Source: Molanna angustata
Taxonomy: Eukaryota > Arthropoda > Insecta > Trichoptera > Molannidae
Assembly: GCA_963576475.1 (NCBI GenBank)
Contig: OY754964.1
Location: 49,102,432 to 49,166,431, forward strand
Direction of reading: 5' to 3'
DNA length: 64,000 bases
The translations under genes and the position numbers were made by a program. Of the stretch, positions 30,214 through 41,049 are shown in pieces. Position 1 is the first letter of the stretch; every line of letters begins with the position of its first letter. A model generated the notes under the pieces. The model ran no database searches and had not been told where the DNA came from. It worked only from the letters and a program-made list of their open reading frames with translations.

Positions 30214-33037
30214 AAGTATCAAGAACAAATTGCAGGAGTTTATGTTGGAAGTTTTGAATAATTGCTATGATGTTATATGCCTCACGGAGACATGGCTGAA
30301 CCAACATATTTCCGATAGCGAGCTAATTGATGAAAGGTACAATGTTTTTAGACGAGATCGCTCAATAGAAACTTCTGATAAGCGTATAGGAGGTGGAGTA
30401 TTGATCGCTGTCAGAAAGGATCTTTTTGTTGTTCAGAGACGCGATTGGCAGACCTGTGTTAATGATCTTTGGATTTGTCTAAAGCTTTCTGAAACGGACA
30501 GTACATCATTTAACCTGGGCTTGGTGTATTTGCCACCTGATGGGTCGTCTGAAAGGCTCAAGTCATTCCATGACAAGGTAAACACAATTTGCATTAATAC
30601 CAATTCCAATACTTATAACATTTTAGTCGGCGACTTTAATTTACCCAGCATATCATGGACACCTCGACCAGAACTTCTATCACCGACGGGCTCTGCTAGC
30701 CTCAAGGTATCGTCTTTCCTTGATTTTATTTCCTCGTCGGGTTTATTTCAATTCAATGGTGTTTTGAACGCCAGTTCCAGAACTCTTGATTTGGTTTTGA
30801 GTGATATCAAGACAATTACCGTTAAAGCAGCCCAGCCATTGGTCATGGTCGATGATTATCACCCTCCTCTTGAAATCGAGGTTAGAGTTGGTCGGGGTAG
30901 GTGCCTGCGTACAGACCCTGACTCTTTGAAATATAATTTTAACAAAACTGACTATAACGAATGTATTAAAGAATTGTCACTCATTGACTGGAATGTACTA
31001 ACGGGCATGGACATAAACCATTGTGTGGAATACTTTTATAACAATATCTGGGAGATAATTGACAAACATACACCAATATATAGACGGACATCGAGAGCTT
31101 ATCCCAATTGGTTCAGTGGTGCTCTGATCAGAGTTCTGAGGGAGAAGGATAAGTTTCACCATAGATTCAAACGTTTTGGTAATCTCATAGATTATAACAC
31201 CTTCTCTTTATTGAGATCCAGATCTAAAAGACTTATAAGAGAATGCTATAGATCATACATCGCTAATGTTGAGGACTCAATAAAGAGTAACATGAAAAGT
31301 TTTTGGGGGTTTATTAAATCTAAGAAAAGCTCACAAGCGATTCCTCGTGTAATGCACTTAAGCAATGTATCTTCATCTAATGGTCATGAAATTGTGGAAT
31401 TATTTTCAAAGTATTTTTCATCTGTTTTTGGTATTAATACGTCGACGGAGGCTGACGTAGTACTCCCAAACCAATCATACGAGATTAGTTACTCTATCTT
31501 TTCTGTTAGCTTGTCCGAGAAGGAAGTACGTGACAAGATGCTTAACCTCGATCCCAACAAGGGACCGGGACCTGATAAAATCCCACCATCATTCATAAAA
31601 AAGTGTGCCGATCATCTTGCCAGGCCTTTGCATATTATTTACGACAAATCTCTGTTAACTGGGGAATTTCCTGAACTCTGGAAGATGGTTAACATAACGC
31701 CAATTTATAAATCTGGCGATAGAGAAGATATTTCTAATTATCGCCCAATAAGTCTTCTATCAAGCTTTGGTAAGATATTTGAGTCTCTAGTATACGGTCG
31801 AATACTTAATCACTTCAAACAGCTACTCAGTCCGTCCCAACATGGTTTCATCAATGGGCGTTCTACAACGAGTAACCTGCTGGAATATGTTGACTATCTT
31901 AAGTTGACTGTTGGTGGACGCAAACAGGTAGACACAATCTATACTGATTTCCGTAAGGCGTTTGATAAGGTTGATCATGGTATACTCTATAAAAAGTTAG
32001 AAGCGACAGGAATTCACGGCAATCTTCTAAGATGGCTGAAATCCTACATAAGTGGAAGAATCCAGACTGTATGTGTGAATGGTTTTGAGTCTTCGCCTTC
32101 CACTGTAACGTCGGGTGTCCCCCAGGGTTCCCACTTAGGCCCATTATTGTTTAATATTTTCATAAATGATCTCCCGGCCATCCTTAGTTGTGATTGTTTG
32201 TTATACGCAGACGACCTAAAGATCTTTAAGAACATTAATAACTTCAATGACTGTCTACAATTACAATCCAACCTTGATGCTATCAACACGTGGTGCGAAT
32301 CCAATAAAATGGAATTAAACGTCGAAAAATGTTTAATTATAGGATTCTCCAGAAAACGCACAACAATTCATTTCGACTATAAGCTGGGCAATATTCCATT
32401 GAAAAGGGTTGACTCAATACGGGATCTTGGGGTAATATTTGACTCTGGACTGACGTTCAAGTGTCATATAGACGACATTGTGGCTCGCGCAAGACGAACA
32501 GCAGGGTTCGTCTTGAGAACAGCAAAACCTTTCAAGAGAAATGAAAGTCTGATCACCCTGTTCCGTTCACTGGTGCAGAGCATACTTGAATACAACTCAT
32601 GTGTTTGGAGTCCTCACTATGGAGTTGACATCGACCCGATAGAATCTGTCCAAAAATATTTTTTAAGAGTCATCACAAATAGAGCAGGGCTGTGTAATAG
32701 GTTGAGGACTTACGATGAACGTTTAGACTATTTCGGAACTACTAAACTCGAGACTAGACGACAAATACATGACTTTACTATACTTCACAAAATTGTTAAT
32801 GGTATCATAGATTCGAGACTTTTACAATACATACAATTTAACATTCCTAGAAGATCGTTGAGATTTGCCAATACCTTTCATGTCAGCATGCTTCGTACTA
32901 GCTTTATGTATTACAGTCCTATACCGAGAATGTGTAGACAGTATAATGAGGTGACAAGGGAGTATCCTGATCTTGACGTGTTTGCCGATTCGCTGTCTGC
33001 TTTTAAGAAAAAAGTTAAGTTACGCCTGTTGGTTTAG
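30182..33037 (+). CDS. LINE ORF2, endonuclease and reverse transcriptase, intact
   Basis: Open from 30161; I prefer the ATG at 30182 (MAISIYYQNVRS), because the conserved endonuclease starts there. Numbering from 30161: CLTETWLN at 40-47 with the catalytic Glu, GDFNLPSISW near 157, DDYHPP at 231-236, PNKGPGPDKIP at 465, motif A TDFRKAFDKVDH at 595, motif B GVPQGSHLGPLLF at 652, YADD at 682-685, then the C-terminal region (SILEYNSCVWSP). No stop or frameshift. It nicks target DNA and copies the element RNA onto it. The group is CR1/jockey-like. Confidence 0.93.
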   Translation: MAISIYYQNVRSIKNKLQEFMLEVLNNCYDVICLTETWLNQHISDSELIDERYNVFRRDRSIETSDKRIGGGVLIAVRKDLFVVQRRDWQTCVNDLWICLKLSETDSTSFNLGLVYLPPDGSSERLKSFHDKVNTICINTNSNTYNILVGDFNLPSISWTPRPELLSPTGSASLKVSSFLDFISSSGLFQFNGVLNASSRTLDLVLSDIKTITVKAAQPLVMVDDYHPPLEIEVRVGRGRCLRTDPDSLKYNFNKTDYNECIKELSLIDWNVLTGMDINHCVEYFYNNIWEIIDKHTPIYRRTSRAYPNWFSGALIRVLREKDKFHHRFKRFGNLIDYNTFSLLRSRSKRLIRECYRSYIANVEDSIKSNMKSFWGFIKSKKSSQAIPRVMHLSNVSSSNGHEIVELFSKYFSSVFGINTSTEADVVLPNQSYEISYSIFSVSLSEKEVRDKMLNLDPNKGPGPDKIPPSFIKKCADHLARPLHIIYDKSLLTGEFPELWKMVNITPIYKSGDREDISNYRPISLLSSFGKIFESLVYGRILNHFKQLLSPSQHGFINGRSTTSNLLEYVDYLKLTVGGRKQVDTIYTDFRKAFDKVDHGILYKKLEATGIHGNLLRWLKSYISGRIQTVCVNGFESSPSTVTSGVPQGSHLGPLLFNIFINDLPAILSCDCLLYADDLKIFKNINNFNDCLQLQSNLDAINTWCESNKMELNVEKCLIIGFSRKRTTIHFDYKLGNIPLKRVDSIRDLGVIFDSGLTFKCHIDDIVARARRTAGFVLRTAKPFKRNESLITLFRSLVQSILEYNSCVWSPHYGVDIDPIESVQKYFLRVITNRAGLCNRLRTYDERLDYFGTTKLETRRQIHDFTILHKIVNGIIDSRLLQYIQFNIPRRSLRFANTFHVSMLRTSFMYYSPIPRMCRQYNEVTREYPDLDVFADSLSAFKKKVKLRLLV

Positions 33038-33336
33038 AATGTCTCCGTGAAATTTAAATTTAAATTGAAATTAAAATTTACTTGATGTTTGAATGCTATT
33101 GCATGTTCTGTTAAGGATTTTTTTTTTCATTTTTTACTGTTTCTTAAAATGTCTAATTGTTGTTTAATGGATGTAGTATATATATATATATGTGTAATTA
33201 ATGCTTTAATTTAATAATAGCTCATGAAATTTATTAATGTTGTGTGCATCCATTATTGGAAGTCCAGCATACTCATAGATAAAAACAAATATTTTGACAT
33301 GGAAGTTATAAGCTGGATTTCTGTTGATGCGCCTTT
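33038..33336 (+). other. LINE 3' untranslated region
   Basis: From the ORF2 stop to the (AAAT)n tail. It contains a (TA)n run near 33178-33190 and T-rich stretches. No further ORF. Confidence 0.7.
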
Positions 33337-33355
33337 ATAAATAAATAAATAAATA

Positions 33356-33497
33356 AATAAGTAAAATATATTCCGCGTTCAATCTAACACATATTGCACA
33401 TAAGTAAAATATATTCCGCGTTCAATCTAACACATATTGCACATAAGTAAAATATATTCCGCGTTCAATCTAACACATATTGCACATAAGTAAAAAC
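33356..33497 (+). repeat. 43-bp minisatellite, right part (about 3 units)
   Basis: Same unit as 27749-28519, resuming at GTAAAATATATTCCGCG directly after the LINE tail and ending at ATTGCACATAAGTAAAA. It shows that the LINE inserted into a pre-existing array. Confidence 0.95.
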
Positions 33498-33571
33498 CAT
33501 TCTGGTCCTCTGGTGATCTCTGGATAAGTTATTTATCAGTGTCTAACATGTAACTTTATAACCTCCGAAGA

Positions 33572-33759
33572 CTAGGGAGGCAAGTCTGGTCCAACCGGCT
33601 AAATCAAAACCCTCACGATTACCCATATCATGGATACAATTATTATATGGAGTTCTATAATATCTTTGGATGTCATAGAACTCTATGTAATAATTACATC
33701 CATGATATGGTTAATCGTGAGGGTTTTGATTTCGCCGGTTGGACCAGACTTGCCCCCTA
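33572..33759. mobile_element. MITE E, copy 2 (in left arm of P1)
   Basis: Palindromic element with ends TAGGGAGGCAAGTCTGGTCC and GGACCAGACTTGCCCCCTA. The central symmetry is around TCTTTGGATGTCATAG. Confidence 0.85.
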
Positions 33760-34048
33760 ATTATTTTCGATTTAAAAAAAACGAGTGGGTTGGGGCCAAC
33801 ACTAAACACTCCACTATGTACAATCTATATTAGATTCCTAAATAAATATTAGTTTCCCAAAGGACAAAAGTTTGCATTATACACCATACACACAAAAACA
33901 TTGTCAAGAAACTCATAGTATGCACTCTCTACATAATGACTGTCGAGAAATTGATGTAAAAAATTGCTTTAACAATAGACGAGCGTGTATAAGACGATGC
34001 ATGAATGATAATGAGGCGATGGATATGTATAAAGATAGAGGAATGTGG

Positions 34049-34200
34049 TGTTTCGTTCTCTCTACCTATCCCGTGAGGAAGATACATAGGTAGATGAATA
34101 CTGTTTCGTTCTCTCTACCTATCCCGTGAGGAAGATACATAGGTAGATGAATACTGTTTCGTTCTCTCTACCTATCCCGTGAGGAAGATAGGTAGATGAA
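34049..34200 (+). repeat. 53-bp tandem repeat, three units
   Basis: GTTTCGTTCTCTCTACCTATC then CCGTGAGGAAGATACATAGG repeats three times in the left arm of P1, the last unit shortened. The right arm has two units (34668-34765). The unit derives from an RTE-type 3' end. Confidence 0.85.
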
Positions 34201-35054
34201 AACTATTACATTCATAATAGTGAAGAGTGAAAAATCAATCAAATATTATGAATAAATTATAAAAATCAAATAACAAAAATTCCTTTATTATGAACCCAGT
34301 TTTTCAAACGGTTGTATATTTTTCATTTAAGGATAACAAACTCTGAATGCAGTTTTGTGAAGAGTGTTTATGTTTTATAAATAATTTAAATAAAATTAAA
34401 ATATCTCAAATTTCCAGGTCATGAGACTTTTTTCCGTTTTAAAAGATGAACATAGAGAAAAATTGAACCATTGTGTATGGAAAACTAATCATCTCTGAGT
34501 TAATGTACTTCACACAATATATGGTATCAATATGAAGTCATATATAGTTTTTAACTTTATAGTTTGGTATGTACAAAGGACACGAATTTTCATATTTGTG
34601 AATGGCTTTCGGATAACGGCTTAAGGGAGATGGTTATTTAATTATTATATTATTGTGATTATCTTCTTCTACCTATGTATCTTCCTCACGGGATAGGTAG
34701 AGAGAACGAAACAGTATTCATCTACCTATGTATCTTCCTCACGGGATAGGTAGAGAGAACGAAACACCACATTCCTCTATCTTTACACATATCCATCGCC
34801 TCATTATCATTCATGCATCGTCTTATACACGCTCGTCTATTGTTAAAGCAATTTTTTACATCAATTTCTCGACAGTCATTATGTAGAGAGTGCATACTAT
34901 GAGTTTCCTGACAATGTTTTTGTGTGTATGGTGTATAATGCAAACTTTTGTCCTTTGGGAAACTAATATTTATTTAGGAATCTAATAGAAACGTACATAG
35001 TGGAGTGTTTAGTGTTGGCCCCAACCCACTCGTTTTTTTTAAATCGAAAATAAT

Positions 35055-35242
35055 TAGGGGGCAAGTCTGGTCCAACCGGCGAAATCAAAACCCTCACGAT
35101 TACCCATATCATGGATGTAATTATTACATAGAGTTCTATGACATCCAAAGATATTATAGAACTCCATATAATAATTGTATCCATGATATGGGTAATCGTG
35201 AGGGTTTTGATTTCGCCGGTTGGACCAGACTTGCCTCCCTAG
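35055..35242. mobile_element. MITE E, copy 3 (in right arm of P1)
   Basis: Inverted counterpart of copy 2, with ends TTAGGGGGCAAGTCTGG and CCAGACTTGCCTCCCTAG. It ends exactly where inverted repeat P2 begins. Confidence 0.85.
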
Positions 35243-35439
35243 TCTTTAATTTGAAGAGTCCAGTAATGGCCACAACCCCGATTTTTTATTATATTGTCAT
35301 CAAAATCAAATATGTAGTTATTGAAAATTTCGCTTGAAAAAAAGTATTGAGAAGATTCTAGTGATGGTCACATCCCATTCGTTTTATGTATTTTCGTCAA
35401 GTGTGCATGTTGTTTATAATATTTCTATACAATAGACTA

Positions 35440-36370
35440 TAAGACTTAAAACTAACCCAAAAGACTAAATGAAAAAAAAGAATAAGTATAAGACTATAAC
35501 AAATAGTTTGTAATAAAAACTGACCCAATGGTCTACATAAAAGATGCAATAGAAGAATTACACAATAGTAAATGTATTATATAAAAAACTGACCAAATGG
35601 TCTTCATAAAAGAAGAAGAAGATGAATTGAAATATAGGAAATATTTTATATAAAATTCACCCAACGTCTACATTAAATAAGAATACGAAGAATTAGACTA
35701 AAGGAAATAGTTTGTATAAAAACTAACCAAAAGATCTACAAAAAATAAGAAAAAGAAGAATTAGAATATAGAAAGTAGTTAATATAAAAACTGACCCAAA
35801 GGTCTACATATTAGAAGAATAATCATACGTCAGGAAATAGATTGTATAAAAACTAACGCAAAGGTCAACATAAAAGAAGACGAAGAAGAATTAGACTAAA
35901 GGAAAAGTTTGCATGAAAACTCTCCCTTGGTCTACATAAAAGAGGAAAAATTAGACTATAGGAAGTTAGTTTATACAAAATTCAACAAAGGTCTACATAA
36001 AATTAGAAAAAGAAGAAATACGTTAAAAGAAATAGTTGGTATCAAAACTGGCCCAGAGGTCTACATAAAATAAGAAGAAAAAGAATTAGATAATAGGAAA
36101 AAGTTTGTATAAAAACTCACCCAAAGAGCTACATAAAAGAAGAGGAAGAAGATGAATTAGACTATAGGAAATAGTTTGTATAAAAACTCACCCAAGGTCT
36201 ACATAAATTAAGAAAAAGAAAAATTAGACTATAGGAAATAGTTTATTTATGAACTGTCCCAAATGACTTCACAAAAGAAGAGGAAGAAGAATTAAACTCC
36301 AAGAAATAGTTTGTATAAAAAATCACCCAAAGGTCTTCTTAAATAAAAGAAGAATTTCACTATAGGAATT
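35440..36370 (+). repeat. divergent ~60-bp tandem array in left arm of P2
   Basis: About 15 units of roughly 50-65 bp built from AGTTTGTATAAAAACTCACC, then CAAAGGTCTACATAAAAGAAG, AAGAATTAGACTATAGGAAAT. Units vary in length and sequence, unlike the uniform 43-bp array. The mirror array is at about 37470-38405. Confidence 0.88.
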
Positions 36371-36546
36371 AGTTTGTAGATTGAATGACATGTGTATTGT
36401 AGTTAACCTAAGATAGTTTAATAATTTTCCTATACGAAATTGGTATATTGTTGGTTTTTAAGTAGTATTAGGTATGTAGGTACCTACCTACAATGATGTT
36501 CTAAATTAATTCGAATTCGATTTATAACAAAATTTTATTTGAATAT

Positions 36547-36605
36547 GTGTATGTGTGTGTGTGTGTGTGTGTGAGGGTGTGTGTGTGTGTGTGTGTTTGT
36601 CTCAC
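36547..36605 (+). repeat. (TG)n microsatellite in the P2 spacer
   Basis: Nearly pure TG run at the inner edge of the left arm. The right arm has no counterpart, so it marks the start of unique spacer. Confidence 0.9.
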
Positions 36606-38439
36606 GCCTTCTGAAAAACCAAGAGCATCTAAAAATCTAATTTATGTGCGAACGTGTACCTGTATACCTGATGCAGTGTCACGCTAAAAATAATGCGATA
36701 AAAATGCTGAATTTTAAAAATATTTCAATAATTATTTTTTTCATACAAAATTTTCCAAGTCGTATCTGTCAAAAAAGTGTACATTTTGCACGCAAATATC
36801 TGTTTGTTTAAAAGTTAGTAGTACGTATTTACACGAAAAAAATTTACTTTCAAGTATAACTTAGCGTTTAAGTGAAAAACATGGTGAATATTTTGTATAA
36901 TTATAATGTTTAACTTATTTTTAAAGTAAGCGTTTTGTACATAAATGCCGCCATTTTAATATCTTTTCATACAATATTTCATTTTCCTACCGAATGAATA
37001 TGTTATTGAAAATAATAAACCTTTGAAATAAATATAATTATGAAATAATAAAATGAAACACAAGACATTATAGCAAGTTTTAAGACGTATATTGTAAAAG
37101 TCTGTTAATTATTAGTAAAGATATAGGCATAATAAAATTGCATAATTTTTATATAATATTTGATATTTCGGACAATTTTCATTTTTATGGCATCGAACAA
37201 ACCAATGTAGGTACCTACATATTATTCAAAAAATGTATACAAACCATTTGATATTTTTTACATGTTCTATGGTTACTATGGTAACGGACACATTCTGATA
37301 TTCAAATAAAATTTTGTTATAAATCGAATTCGAATTAATTTAGAACATCATTGTAGGTAGGTACCTACATACCTAATACTACTTAAAAACCAACAATATA
37401 CTAATTTCGTATAGGAAAATTATTAAACTATCTTAGGTTAACTACAATACACATGTCATTCAATCTACAAACTAATTCCTATAGTGAAATTCTTCTTTTA
37501 TTTAAGAAGACCTTTGGGTGATTTTTTATACAAACTATTTCTTGGATTTTAATTCTTCTTCCTCTTCTTTTGTGAAGTCATTTGGGACAGTTCATAAATA
37601 AACTATTTCCTATAGTCTAATTTTTCTTTTTCTTAATTTATGTAGACCTTGGGTGAGTTTTTATACAAACTATTTCCTATAGTCTAATTCATCTTCTTCC
37701 TCTTCTTTTATGTAGCTCTTTGGGTGAGTTTTTATACAAACTTATTCCTATTATCTAATTCTTTTTCTTCTTATTTTATGTAGACCTCTGGGCCAGTTTT
37801 GATACCAACTATTTCTTTTAACGTATTTCTTCTTTTTCTAATTTTATGTAGACCTTTGTTGAATTTTGTATAAACTAACTTCCTATAGTCTAATTTTTCC
37901 TCTTTTATGTAGACCAAGGGAGAGTTTTCATGCAAACTTTTCCTTTAGTCTAATTCTTCTTCGTCTTCTTTTATGTTGACCTTTGCGTTAGTTTTTATAC
38001 AATCTATTTCCTGACGTATGATTATTCTTCTAATATGTAGACCTTTGGGTCAGTTTTTATATTAACTACTTTCTATAGTCTAATTCTTCTTTTTCTTATT
38101 TTTTGTAGATCTTTTGGTTAGTTTTTATACAAACTATTTCCTTTAGTCTAATTCTTCGTATTCTTATTTAATGTAGACGTTGGGTGAATTTTATATAAAA
38201 TATTTCCTATATTTCAATTCATCTTCTTCTTCTTTTATGAAGACCATATGGTCAGTTTTTTATACAATACATTTACTATTGTGTAATTCTTCTATTGCAT
38301 CTTTTATGTAGACCATTGGGTCAGTTTTTATTACAAACTATTTGTTATAGTCTTATACTTATTCTTTTTTTCATTTAGTCTTTTGGGTTAGTTTTAAGTC
38401 TTATAGTCTATTGTATAGAAATATTATAAACAACATGCA

Positions 38440-39070
38440 CACTTGACGAAAATACATAAAACGAATGGGATGTGACCATCACTAGAATCTTCTCAATACT
38501 TTTTTTCAATCGAAATTTTCAATAACTACATATTTGATTTTGATGACAATATAATAAAAAATCGGGGTTGTGGCCATTACTGGACTCTTCAAATTAAAAA
38601 CTATTTAAGTCTTCTTCTGTAATGTAGATCAGTTTTATTGTGCAAAAATATAATAATCTATAGGTATGCACACTTGACGAAAAATATAAAAACGAATGGG
38701 ATGTGACCAACACTAGAATCTTTTAAGTACTTTTGTTTATTTAATTTTTAAGCCATTTCCCATCATCCAAAATTACTAAATATTTAAAACACATTTGCGT
38801 TCGATGACAATATATAAAAATAGGGGTTGTGGCCAAATCCAAACTCTTTACAACGTTGTCTCTTTATAATCAGTCATATTTTAAACCATTTACCATAGTC
38901 CATGCGTGCAGAAATTGTATGTACCTATGTACTTATATATAAAAACAAATGGGTTGTGACCATCACTTGAACATTTTACATCGCTTAAACTCAATTAAAT
39001 TTCAAACTACTTTTCATACTACGAATTAGCAAATATTTTTTGTGACAATATTATATAAACGATTGTTTAT
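38440..39070. repeat. tandem family A-type terminal units
   Basis: The motif GGGxTGTGxCCATxACTxGA occurs near 38467, 38565, 38698, 38823 and 38948, each preceded by a stretch like GATGACAATATATAAAAA. The first two lie in P2 and the rest continue outside it, so the terminal unit itself is amplified at about 100-130 bp spacing. Confidence 0.65.
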
Positions 39071-40447
39071 TCCTTCACTAATTTACATGCTTGGCCAACG
39101 GCGGGACATAAAAGCTATTAATAAATATTTTTCAGAAGATTAATTGCGTGTTCATAAAGCATTGTTAAAATTCATCTCTCTATATTAAGATATATTACAG
39201 ACAATTGGGGCAACTGATAATTCATATGATAAAAGATAGTACTCACTCTGATTCTTATTTATTTTAATGACGGTTTTAAATTGTAGTTGTTTAATAATTA
39301 TCATATTCAATTTATACATAATAAGAATGTCGAGGAGAATTCGCGATACGTTAAGCCACGGCCACTGGAGATGTTCCGAATGAATTGCAAAGATGAAGAC
39401 GGCTCAGCTTGCGTTGGTAGCAATGGCGTAAAGTTAGTGATGTTGGGACATCATAGGGATGTTCCGCCACACGGCTTACAGACATAACATTATGACGAAA
39501 CTTTACACTCTACATGATACACATTGAGAAATTGATGTAAAGAAATACGCTTTAAAATTTATTGTGAAAACAAAAAAAAATGTAATATGCAAAAAGCACT
39601 TAAAATGATGTATGTAGTAAAAAAAGTTGAATTTTAAAAGTCACGTTAGGTGTTACTATTTCCGATATGATAACAAACGAAATTGACTTAAATACAAACC
39701 TGGTACGTATTACACCGTAAAACCCAGGACAAACGTTTCGAAATATTATTTAAATTGAATCACAAACGCCTCGATACCTATTCACAAAATATACCGCGGT
39801 AAAAAAGTATGTAAATGTATAATACAAGTTTCATATTGTGTATTGTTATTGATTTCTTTGAAATGACGGAAAATAGATAACAATGAAAGCGGTAATTTAT
39901 CAAGTCAAGGGTGAAAACTGAAATGATGTATGTACATTGTACACTCTAATAATATGTAACACTATTTTGTCTCAAAAAATTCGAGGTAGTATTTTTTTTT
40001 TCGATTTCTCCATTGACAGTACCTATAAACGTATCCGAAAATTTTTAACAAACGATTTTAAATTGCAAATTAATTTATACAAAGCAACCGAACTATACTA
40101 TGAATTAAAATAAATGTTATAACGAAAAAATTACTTCAAAGACTTGAATATTTGAACGAATATTATAAATAATGTAGAAAAGATAATAATTTAATCAACA
40201 ATGTTGTCTTATCACGTACACGCTGCGCTCTGTTTACAGCATCTCTTTAATTTTTAAAAACATGTTGATAATTTATTCATGTTATTCATTTTTCATGTCG
40301 AGTTGAAATGAAATTATAAACGTTGCCAGGAAGAAAAAAGCGACTAACTAATATAAAAGTAAGAAACAACGTTTCAAATTTACTTAAGAAAAATTATGTT
40401 CCTATTAAAAACATTGTTTTGATAAGTTTATCATAATATTTATTTAA
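39071..40447. other. unassigned DNA with a family A remnant
   Basis: About 39330-39480 is GC-richer (frame 39287-39487, MFNNYHIQFIHNKNVEENSR and onward) but shows no known domain. GACGAAACTTTACACTC to ATTGAGAAATTGATGTAAA (39494-39542) matches the interior of family A. The rest is AT-rich and unassigned. Confidence 0.4.
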
Positions 40448-40905
40448 TGTGGGAGTGGGTTGTGTCCAACGCTATACTCCTCACTATCAAGTCGCAAGTC
40501 ACTCCACAAAGTATTTAATTATTATTATGAAACATTTTATAAAATGAGATATTACAATGTTTTTTTTTCTTCTTCTTCTTCTTCTCTTGTTTGTTTTTTT
40601 TGTTTTTTTTTTGTTTTTTATGTTTTTTTATTTAATTATTTTATAACGAAAACTTGATATTTCTCCAATGCCATTTTATGTATGTAAGTAATGTGCCTTT
40701 TTACGAATTGAAAAAAAATCACTTGATAGTAAAAAAATTGAGAATCTCTATTCAGATATCCTTGAAAATGTCATGGGGTTTAGGCGAGTATTAGATATAC
40801 ATATTTACAAAATTAGAAAATAATCTACAATAAAAAATACCTTTAAAAGTTGCGAAATCATAACTCCCCACTATATCCCTTTGGATAAGTGAAGAGTAAA
40901 AAAAC
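40448..40905 (-). mobile_element. family A repeat, copy A3, reversed
   Basis: It begins GGGAGTGGGTTGTGTCCAAC then GCTATACTCCTCACTA and ends GCGAAATCATAACTCCCCAC then TATATCCC and GTGAAGAGTAAAA, the complement of the A1/A2 arrangement. A poly-T/CTT stretch at 40560-40640 lies inside. Confidence 0.7.
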
Positions 40906-41049
40906 AAAATAGTGAGTAGGTACCTTCTATTAAAAATAAACTTTTATAAAATCATTAATTTGATAATTCAAGTATTAAATTCTATCATATTATATCCTTC
41001 TGAAACTTGTTGATAACTTTATTTCTATAACTTTCATCATATTCTCTAA

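Larger units (their letters stand above)
28520..33355 (+). mobile_element. 4.8-kb LINE (CR1/jockey-like) inside the minisatellite
   Basis: It begins within ORF1 (5'-truncated) and ends in an (AAAT)n tail at about 33337-33357, with the 43-bp repeat on both sides. It holds ORF1, a long inter-ORF frame and an intact ORF2. The repeat unit breaks after GCACATAA and resumes at GTAAAATA with at most a 4-bp (ATAA) overlap, so no ordinary target duplication is visible. The tail matches the target word ATAAGTAAA, which could have aided priming. Confidence 0.93.
33568..35246. repeat. inverted repeat P1, arms about 580 bp
   Basis: Left arm 33568-34147 and right arm 34668-35246 are near-identical inverted copies around a 520-bp spacer. 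Each arm contains, from outside in, a complete MITE E, the family A terminus (CGAGTGGGTTGGGGCCAAC), A-internal sequence and an RTE-type 3' end (CTATCCCGTGAGGAAG). The spacer matches the antisense interior of the family A copy at 46.4-46.6 kb. The arms differ by a small indel near 33825 and 34990. Confidence 0.9.
35245..38600. repeat. inverted repeat P2, arms about 1.3 kb, foldback-like
   Basis: Left arm 35245-36546 and right arm 37298-38600 are inverted copies (1302 and 1303 bp) with only scattered substitutions noticed, for example near 35332, 36095 and 36300. The outer 150 bp of each arm carry family A-type terminal words (CCAGTAATGGCCACAACCCC, GTGATGGTCACATCCCATTC). The middle of each arm is a tandem array. 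The spacer (36547-37297) has a TG microsatellite and no ORF. The architecture resembles foldback elements, whose long TIRs consist of tandem subrepeats. Confidence 0.88.

Noticed and set aside
33630..33833. Duplicate 67-73 residue ORFs in P1
   Set aside because: They recur only because P1 is an inverted repeat, and the sequence is MITE E and family A DNA.
36547..37297. Transposase in the spacer of P2
   Set aside because: No open frame of useful length or catalytic motif is present in either strand of the spacer.
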